From DAIOFH01 sp036745875 (GTDB taxonomy: Bacteria; Planctomycetota; SZUA-567): DNA of 16,563 bases. The DNA lies in contig DAIOFH010000087.1 of NCBI GenBank assembly GCA_036745875.1, positions 1 to 16,563 on the forward strand, written 5' to 3'. A model generated the notes under the pieces. That model was not told the DNA's origin and ran no database searches. It saw only the letters and a program-made list of their open reading frames with translations. The translations under genes were made by a program, and so were the position numbers. Each line of letters opens with the position of its first letter. Within the stretch, counting starts at the first letter, position 1. Positions 1-5,020 of this stretch are shown in pieces.

Positions 1-864
1 GGGCATGCCCGGCTGGGCTGCCTGCGGGCGGGCAACCGGATCGGAAACGCGGGAAAACGGATCCGCCCCCAGCGGCGCGAGTTCCGAATACGTCCCATGC
101 AGGTCGAGGCCGACACGGACCGACGGATCGGTGCGCACTTCAGCGGCTCCTCCGGTGCCGAAGGTCACGACATAGTACTCTTTTTCCAATGCCGGGATCC
201 TCCTGCCCCAGATGTCGTAAACCAGCTGGTCGAATTCGGCCAGGATGAACCTGCCGTCCAGCGATGTCTCCAGCGGCTTCGAGATGACAACGGACACTTT
301 CCCGACTTTGCCCGCATGCTGCGGGCTGTTGTTGTAGCGTTCATACAGCCTGGCCGCGAGCTTGTGGCGATATGCCTCCACGCCTTCGGGCGTAGGGACG
401 TCATCATAGTATTCAGCCTCGTAACACTCCACACCGGGGTGCGGCTTTTCGCACTGCGAACAGGCATCGGCCGCTTCTGTCGATTTTTTCGCTTTTTCCC
501 CGCCTGCGGCCTGGACGCCGGCGGCGGCGCCATCGGCGAACTCGCTTTTGTCGACAAAGCGTTTTTCTTCGGTGGAGGACTTTTCTTCGCTGTCCTGCAC
601 TATGATCGCCGCATCAGGATCGCGCCTCTCTTCATGCTCTCTTACACTGTCCATATCGGGAAATTTGCGATGGTCGCGGAAGCGCGCATAACGCCGTTTA
701 CCCTGTTCATTTTGGCTGATCGCCTCCGCGTCAAAGGATGGCGTCGGCGTGGACCGTTCAAGCAGCAAAGGCGGATCGTCTTCGGCAAAAGAGATGTGAG
801 CCAATGCAATAGCCGCAAATAAAATCGGCAACCCTTTTTTGGCCATATATAGTGTATGATTCAT
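1..864 (-). CDS. Secreted protein of unknown function, C-terminus cut by window edge
   Basis: The reading frame is open for 288 codons from the ATG at 864 to the left edge, with no stop, so the C-terminus lies outside the window. The start is supported by an AGGAG sequence nine bases upstream. Residues 1-27 form a Sec-type signal peptide: a basic start (MAKK), a hydrophobic core around residues 11-24, and a likely cut after ISFA before EDD. Residues 28-135 are highly charged and look disordered. A cysteine cluster follows (C135, C138, C147). Residues 160-265 look like a folded domain with alternating hydrophobic and aromatic residues. I do not recognise the family. The protein should be periplasmic or outer-membrane associated. 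A long open frame on the opposite strand (97-822) is its antisense shadow. Divergent from cheD. Confidence 0.8.
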   Translation of the reverse strand, partial: MNHTLYMAKKGLPILFAAIALAHISFAEDDPPLLLERSTPTPSFDAEAISQNEQGKRRYARFRDHRKFPDMDSVREHEERRDPDAAIIVQDSEEKSSTEEKRFVDKSEFADGAAAGVQAAGGEKAKKSTEAADACSQCEKPHPGVECYEAEYYDDVPTPEGVEAYRHKLAARLYERYNNSPQHAGKVGKVSVVISKPLETSLDGRFILAEFDQLVYDIWGRRIPALEKEYYVVTFGTGGAAEVRTDPSVRVGLDLHGTYSELAPLGADPFSRVSDPVARPQAAQPGMP

Positions 865-1059
865 ATATGGAAGCTCCTGTTTGAAACGGTCTTGCGCAAG
901 ATGCTTAGTCGGTAAAAGGTAAACTGTTACACGGATCACCTATATCCTTTATCGGTCATATAATCTGCCGGGCGTCAATTTTTTTGGAAAATAACTGAGG
1001 AGACGCGAAAAGATGGCCGATAAAAAAAACAGAAGATTGTAACGGCCCGACTGCGGCAT

Positions 1060-1101
1060 CCCGCATTGCAGCTTTTGTTCCCGTGTTCGGGAACATGCGG
1101 G
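1060..1101. other. Nested hairpin upstream of cheD
   Basis: The outer stem CCCGCAT (1060-1066) pairs with ATGCGGG (1095-1101). The inner hairpin GTTCCCG-TGTT-CGGGAAC (1077-1094) directly abuts the outer right arm, leaving a 10-base bulge (1067-1076) on the left. Neither strand has a T-tract after it, so it is not a standard Rho-independent terminator. It may be a structured leader or a protein-binding site. Confidence 0.5.
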
Positions 1102-1106
1102 CTGGT

Positions 1107-1126
1107 TTAAGAACAATTGTTCTTAA
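1107..1126. promoter_or_regulatory. Perfect 20-bp palindrome, candidate operator
   Basis: TTAAGAACAATTGTTCTTAA is its own reverse complement over all 20 bases and lies 69 bases before the cheD start. Its core GAAC-AATT-GTTC fits the GAAC-N4-GTTC core known for LexA/DinR boxes of Gram-positive type. Perfect dyad symmetry suggests a dimeric regulator; which one is inference. Confidence 0.5.
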
Positions 1127-1195
1127 CATATTTATTGATTACTTATTATTTCTGGAACTTATAGAAGATATTGATATGAGTGGAAAGGGTATACA

Positions 1196-1723
1196 ATGCA
1201 ATACCAAGATTGTCTGCCAACCCAGTTTTTTCTCAAACCAGGCTACGTGATGGCAAACCAGGAAGCAACAATTGTCCGGACGGTCCTTGGGAACTGCGTG
1301 GCAGTCACATTTTTTGACCAGGCCAACCGCTTTGGGGGCATAAACCAGTTCGTGTTCCCGAAAACCACCGAACCTGACGACATGACCCCCCAGTACGGCA
1401 ATGTCGGCATCCGCGCATTGCTGAAAATGCTCACCGACATGGGCGCAAGCCGAAACAGCCTCGTGGCGCAGATCGTCGGCGGTGCGGAATGCCAACTCAA
1501 AGATGACGGCGGCCTCGGCTCGCAAAATGTCCAGTTCGCCAGAGGGCTTTTGCAGAAGATGCAGATTCCGATCATTTCGGAGGATGTCGGCGGGTCGCTC
1601 GGACGCAAGGTCCTTTATCATTCCGGAACAAACGAAATGGCGGTGTTCAAGGTCGACAACATCCGGAAAAGCGATTGGTACCTGCCTGGCATGGATCTGC
1701 GCTTCGATAATTTCGGCCGCTAA
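1196..1723 (+). CDS. cheD: CheD-family chemoreceptor glutamine deamidase, catalytic His replaced by Gln
   Basis: CheD proteins deamidate specific glutamines on chemotaxis receptors and, in some bacteria, bind CheC. This 175-residue protein has the family layout: FFLKPGYVMA (residues 11-20), the active-site block TVLGNCVAV with nucleophile Cys34 and probable Thr29, the GGINQFVFP block (47-55), and the GGAECQ block near residue 100. In the family the last glycine-rich block is normally GGMNHF, and its His lies 17 residues after the Cys, as in Thermotoga CheD (Cys27/His44). Here that position is Gln51, so deamidase activity is doubtful. The start is supported by AAGG seven bases upstream. No other chemotaxis gene is in the window. 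A small convergent gene begins six bases after the stop. Confidence 0.9.
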   Translation: MQYQDCLPTQFFLKPGYVMANQEATIVRTVLGNCVAVTFFDQANRFGGINQFVFPKTTEPDDMTPQYGNVGIRALLKMLTDMGASRNSLVAQIVGGAECQLKDDGGLGSQNVQFARGLLQKMQIPIISEDVGGSLGRKVLYHSGTNEMAVFKVDNIRKSDWYLPGMDLRFDNFGR

Positions 1724-1729
1724 TATCCG

Positions 1730-1993
1730 CTAGCTGCCCTCAAAGACGAACGTTTTGTTGTCAATGGCTACCTTGAATTCGTATGAGACGACTTTTCTGA
1801 TAGGGACGAATGATTTCAGCATTTCCTTGACCTCCTGCGCGGTTGGCGTGCCCTGAATCGAGATGGTTATTTCCGGAATACGTTCGTCAAAACTGAGGGA
1901 CCTGGGGTAACTTTTCTGCAACGCGATAATGAACTCCTGTTCCGCCCCGCGTTTGGCCCCGTGAAATGTGAACTGCGCCCTTATTTTAGCCAT
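1730..1993 (-). CDS. Small conserved-looking protein of unknown function
   Basis: This gene encodes 87 residues starting at MAKIRAQF. The start at 1993 is preferred over the in-frame ATG at 1999 because AAGGA lies seven bases upstream of it. There is no signal peptide or membrane segment, so it is probably cytoplasmic. The pattern of alternating hydrophobic strands and amphipathic helices (strand 3-10, helix 17-29, strand 41-48, helix 53-64, strand 67-79) suggests a small alpha/beta fold. I do not recognise the family. It converges on cheD with a six-base gap and no terminator between. A nine-bp hairpin (2014-2035) lies in its leader, just upstream of the ribosome binding site. Confidence 0.7.
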   Translation of the reverse strand: MAKIRAQFTFHGAKRGAEQEFIIALQKSYPRSLSFDERIPEITISIQGTPTAQEVKEMLKSFVPIRKVVSYEFKVAIDNKTFVFEGS

Positions 1994-2013
1994 AACCATA
2001 TCCTTGTTGTATT

Positions 2014-2045
2014 CGGCAAAGCGCAGGCTTTGCCGTTTTTGTTTT
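2014..2045 (+). terminator. Rho-independent terminator
   Basis: A perfect 9-bp stem CGGCAAAGC / GCTTTGCCG with a GCAG loop is followed by TTTTTGTTTT on the plus strand. The nearest upstream plus-strand gene is cheD, so a cheD transcript ending here would run through the whole antisense gene at 1993-1730. The minus-strand side has no T-tract. Confidence 0.85.
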
Positions 2046-2052
2046 ATTCATC

Positions 2053-2081
2053 TTGTCATATCATAGCATATTACATAAAAT
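2053..2081 (+). promoter_or_regulatory. Sigma70-type promoter for membrane protein-fliI unit
   Basis: TTGTCA (2053-2058) and TAAAAT (2076-2081) each match 5 of 6 consensus bases and are separated by the ideal 17 bases. The expected transcript start is near 2088. The promoter lies directly after a terminator and 64 bases before the next start codon. Confidence 0.7.
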
Positions 2082-2145
2082 AGCAAGATCATTTCGTGTT
2101 CTATGATTTCCGACATCACCTGTTATTTGTAAAATGAGGGACTGT

Positions 2146-2802
2146 ATGAATTGGCTTAAAACGCATTTCAGTTTCGAAATTGATTTTCTCACCATCATCC
2201 TTCTCGCGGTCGCCTGCGGGATGTTTGATCTGGCGATTTTTGAATACATCAAGGAGAAATGGCTCCAGCCTCTTGGCCTTTTGAATTTGGCAAATGGGTT
2301 CATTCTGATCGTTGGCGCGATAACCTCGTGGCAATTGTCCCGCGACAGCGAGTTTACCCCTGAGTGGCGCAGCTTTTGGCGCTGGACCATCTTTTGCTGG
2401 CTCCTCGTTCTGGGACGCGCCTTCATGTGGGGCCGACTGATCCTCGGTCCGGAAATGCCACGCTCCTACTCCATGATCGTGGCGATTGTCCTCGTTCTCC
2501 TGGTGGTAATCTTTCTCCTGGCTGACAAGGTTTATCTTCGTGCCTGGCAAATGCTGATCCAAATGCGACTGCCGGCCTGGATCATCTTCATCGGCATTTC
2601 AATGTTCTTTCTGGTCAAATCGGCAGGGCGGGAAGGCATGTCTTTTCAAGGGCAAATGGCTGTGGACGTTGCGGCGGCACTGAAGACGCCTGTTTTTCTC
2701 GCCTTGGTGTTCATGACGATCAGGCTTGCCTGGGAAGCGAAGCGCTACCTTGGCGTCGCCGGTTACCAGAACGAAGCAGTGGAGGGAAACAAGGCCAAAT
2801 GA
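2146..2802 (+). CDS. Integral membrane protein, six predicted helices, unknown function
   Basis: The protein has 218 residues when started at the ATG at 2146, which has GAGGG five bases upstream. An in-frame ATG at 2134 would add MRDC but overlaps that binding site. Hydrophobic segments lie at about 13-35, 43-64, 78-100, 107-130, 144-160 and 182-198, which predicts an inner-membrane protein. No enzymatic motif is visible and I do not recognise the family; it does not resemble FliH, FliJ, FlhB, FliP, FliQ or FliR by eye. Its TGA stop overlaps the fliI ATG (ATGA at 2799-2802), which suggests translational coupling and a functional link with the export ATPase. The link is inferred from position only. 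Confidence 0.8.
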   Translation: MNWLKTHFSFEIDFLTIILLAVACGMFDLAIFEYIKEKWLQPLGLLNLANGFILIVGAITSWQLSRDSEFTPEWRSFWRWTIFCWLLVLGRAFMWGRLILGPEMPRSYSMIVAIVLVLLVVIFLLADKVYLRAWQMLIQMRLPAWIIFIGISMFFLVKSAGREGMSFQGQMAVDVAAALKTPVFLALVFMTIRLAWEAKRYLGVAGYQNEAVEGNKAK

Positions 2803-4181
2803 GTACCTCGATGTTTGAATACAAAAGGAAGCGCATCGCCAATATCCTACCGGCCAAGGTTACCGGTCGGGTCAGGCGAGTGACCGGCCTTATTGTCGAA
2901 ACATCACCCCTCCCCCTGCCTGTCGGGAGTCTGTGCAATATCTACGCCCGCCTCAGCGGCGAAGCGGTCGAAGCGGAAGTAGTGGGCTTTCGTGAAAACG
3001 CCACACTGATGATGCCTCTGGGGGAAATGCGCGGCATAGGCCCCGGAGACCGCGTCGAATCCTATACGACGGAACAGGTTGTCCCCGTCGGCCACCACCT
3101 CCTGGGCCGCATCCTGGACGGCATGGGACGGCCGATGGACGGCAAGGGCCCGATCGTCGCCACGGCAGCCTATCCAATTTATGCCGATCCCCCGGACCCG
3201 GTCCTCCGGCCCCGAATTTCCGAAGTCCTTTCCACCGGCATACGCACCATTGACGCATTTATGACTGTCGGCAAAGGACAGCGTATTGGCATCATGGCCG
3301 GCACAGGCGTCGGAAAGTCCGTAACCCTCGGCATGCTTGCCCGCTACACAGACACGCAGGTGTCTGTGATCTCCCTCGTCGGCGAACGCGGCCGCGAAGT
3401 CAGGGATTTTATCGAACGAGACCTCGGCCCGGAAGGCATGGCGCGTTCCGTCGTCGTCATTGCAACGTCGGACCAGCCCGCGCCCGTGCGCGTCAAGGCG
3501 CCGTTCGTCGCCACGGCGGTGGCTGAATATTTCCGCGACCAGGGCTATGACGTGACGCTCCTCATGGACACAGTGACCCGTATGGCAATGGCGCAGAGGG
3601 ACATCGGCGGTTCCATTGGCGAGGTTGCCGCGTCGAAAGGCTATACACCGTCGACATTCGCCCTTCTGCCCCGTCTCCTGGAACGTGCGGGCAGAAGCCC
3701 GCAAGGTTCGATCACAGGGTTCTATACCGTCCTTGTCGAAGGCGACGACATGAACGAGCCGATCTCGGACACGGTCCGAGGCATTCTTGACGGCCACATT
3801 GTGCTTTCCCGAAAGCTCGCCCACAAAAACCAATATCCCGCCATAGACATTCTTGAATCAATCTCCCGCGTCATGTCGGAGATCGTGCCGAAGGACAGGC
3901 TGATGGCGTCGAGACGCCTGAGGGAGTGTCTGGCGACATACAAGGATGCGGAAGAACTTATCAATATCGGCGCTTATGTCACAGGCGCTAATCCGGAGAT
4001 CGACAAAGCCCGCGCCATCATGCCTTCCCTGATGAAGCTGATCAAACAAGACATGATGGATAACACCCCCTACGAAGAAACGATGAAAATGGTTGTCGAG
4101 CTTGCGGCGCAGAGTGAAAAGGACATTTCCAACCAGCAGCGTCGCCCACCGCCGCAACCGCCAGGTCAGCAACGGCGGTAA
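2799..4181 (+). CDS. fliI: Flagellum-type export ATPase FliI
   Basis: FliI is the hexameric ATPase at the cytoplasmic face of the flagellar type III export gate. This 460-residue protein has an N-terminal beta-barrel region (about 1-95). The ATPase core has a Walker A AGTGVGKS at 167-174 (Lys173), the GERGRE block at 195-200, and a Walker B strand LLMD ending at Asp257. The DIGGSIGE, GSITGFYTVLVEGDDMNEP and HKNQYPAIDIL blocks are typical of FliI rather than the F-type beta subunit. The GTGVGKS loop favours flagellar FliI over the virulence SctN homologues, though that split is not absolute. The C-terminus carries an extra Pro/Gln/Arg-rich tail (RRPPPQPPGQQRR). It is translationally coupled to the preceding membrane protein. 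No fliH or fliJ is adjacent. Confidence 0.93.
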   Translation: MSTSMFEYKRKRIANILPAKVTGRVRRVTGLIVETSPLPLPVGSLCNIYARLSGEAVEAEVVGFRENATLMMPLGEMRGIGPGDRVESYTTEQVVPVGHHLLGRILDGMGRPMDGKGPIVATAAYPIYADPPDPVLRPRISEVLSTGIRTIDAFMTVGKGQRIGIMAGTGVGKSVTLGMLARYTDTQVSVISLVGERGREVRDFIERDLGPEGMARSVVVIATSDQPAPVRVKAPFVATAVAEYFRDQGYDVTLLMDTVTRMAMAQRDIGGSIGEVAASKGYTPSTFALLPRLLERAGRSPQGSITGFYTVLVEGDDMNEPISDTVRGILDGHIVLSRKLAHKNQYPAIDILESISRVMSEIVPKDRLMASRRLRECLATYKDAEELINIGAYVTGANPEIDKARAIMPSLMKLIKQDMMDNTPYEETMKMVVELAAQSEKDISNQQRRPPPQPPGQQRR

Positions 4182-4492
4182 GTCTTCATTTCCTCGGTGC
4201 GAATTTTTCCTATCCCGCGCGATCCCGCATCAGCTCGCTCGTCGTAACCCAACTGTCATTTCTCATTCATTTCAAGAAGATGGAAGATAAAAGTATTTTT
4301 ATTGGCATTTATGCGTTTAAATAACATTATAAGCACCGTACCAATCAAAGAAGGCAAAAAACGAGCCCCCCCCTAGCGGCTTGGAAAATTCTGCCGCCAT
4401 TCCGCGCCCGCTCCTGGAGGCAGGCAAAATGGAGATGATGTATCTTGTTTGTTTATAATGCGATAGCGTCTCATGCTCATGAAATATTAGAA
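4182..4492. other. Gene-free region between fliI and the sigma54 promoter
   Basis: I see no credible gene here; short open frames on both strands lack ribosome binding sites and recognisable protein character. No convincing Rho-independent terminator for fliI is present. It holds a run of eight C (4366-4373), a TATAAT without a matching -35 (4454-4459), and a short inverted repeat TCATG-CT-CATGA (4471-4482). Sigma54 activators usually bind upstream of their promoters, so an enhancer site may be here, but none is obvious by eye. Confidence 0.55.
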
Positions 4493-4508
4493 TGGCACGG
4501 CGATTGCA
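4493..4508 (+). promoter_or_regulatory. Sigma54 (RpoN) promoter, consensus match
   Basis: TGGCAC (4493-4498), five bases, TTGCA (4504-4508) matches the -24/-12 consensus TGGCAC-N5-TTGCA at every position, with GG and GC exactly ten bases apart. The predicted transcript start is about 4519, giving a leader of about 19 bases that holds the GGAGG (4526-4530) for the ATG at 4538. Confidence 0.85.
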
Positions 4509-4537
4509 TCTTCCAGTGATACATTGGAGGAAAAGAA

Positions 4538-5020
4538 ATGGCAAAAAGAACTCTTGGCTTTTTGTTCGGTTTGACTATCATGGCTTGTTTCGTATCCACG
4601 GCAGCGCAAGCAGCCAGTGGGACCTATTTGGTACAGAACCCGGGAAGCATCGCCATCATCGGGAATGAACCGGGCAAAAACAGGGATTCGAATAAACTCC
4701 TGATATCAGTTACCACAGATAAAATTCCGGACAACGCCGTCGTTGCGAAAGTTACGATAAAAACCGGTGCGGTTAAAAACGGTCCCGGGACAGCCATCAA
4801 CGCTATCACATCCTATAATCTCACCCCTCCCGGAGGTTCCCCCTCTCCCGTACGATGGAAGAATTTCCCTACCGGCACGCGCTGGACAAGCCTTGAACTG
4901 CCGGATTGCGGCGTCAAAGGGACGTGGCATCTCAGCATGACCGGCTTTAACACCTCAAACAAAATGTCGGCCGTCACCGCGCACGCCATTTCTTCTATCG
5001 AGTTTGAATACACATATTAA
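4538..5020 (+). CDS. Small secreted beta-rich protein under sigma54 control, unknown function
   Basis: The protein has 160 residues. Residues 1-26 are a clear Sec signal peptide: basic MAKR, a hydrophobic core, and a cut after AQA before ASG. The mature part of about 134 residues is rich in Thr, Ser, Gly and Asn, has alternating hydrophobic positions typical of a beta-sandwich, and contains one cysteine (LPDCGV). No transmembrane anchor or repeat is visible. GGAGG sits seven bases before the ATG. It has its own sigma54 promoter, so an enhancer-binding activator should control it. Its stop overlaps by four bases the stop of the convergent subtilase autotransporter gene. I do not recognise the family. 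A structural, inhibitory or substrate role toward the neighbouring proteases is possible but is inference from location. Confidence 0.8.
   Translation: MAKRTLGFLFGLTIMACFVSTAAQAASGTYLVQNPGSIAIIGNEPGKNRDSNKLLISVTTDKIPDNAVVAKVTIKTGAVKNGPGTAINAITSYNLTPPGGSPSPVRWKNFPTGTRWTSLELPDCGVKGTWHLSMTGFNTSNKMSAVTAHAISSIEFEYTY

Larger units (their letters stand above)
865..1195. other. Divergent intergenic region with structured DNA/RNA elements
   Basis: This is a 331-base gene-free stretch between the two divergent starts at 864 and 1196. It contains a 10-bp palindrome CTTGCGCAAG near 890-899, a nested hairpin (1060-1101), and a perfect 20-bp palindrome (1107-1126). From about 1107 to 1195 it is AT-rich. 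I could not identify a confident sigma70, sigma28 or sigma54 promoter for either gene. Confidence 0.7.

Noticed and set aside
97..822. Long plus-strand open frame of 241 codons
   Set aside because: It is antisense to the minus-strand gene starting at 864, which has a signal peptide and ribosome binding site. The plus-strand product has a shadow-like composition rich in Arg and Phe.
1016..1023. GCCGATAA, matching the flagellar sigma28 -10 element
   Set aside because: No TAAA -35 element is present at the required spacing (around 997-1000), so the match is probably chance.
1053..1070. Sigma54-like GGCAT...TTGCA upstream of cheD
   Set aside because: GG and GC are 11 rather than 10 bases apart and the leading T is missing; the bases are better explained by the hairpin.
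2904..3833. Minus-strand open frame of 309 codons
   Set aside because: It is antisense to fliI, a confidently identified gene, and its translation is His/Arg-rich without domain features.
4454..4459. TATAAT upstream of the secreted gene
   Set aside because: There is no reasonable -35 at 15-19 bases; the sigma54 site nearer the gene is a far better promoter.
4317..4544. Minus-strand 75-codon frame over the sigma54 promoter
   Set aside because: No ribosome binding site or recognisable product; it would overlap the promoter and start of the secreted gene.
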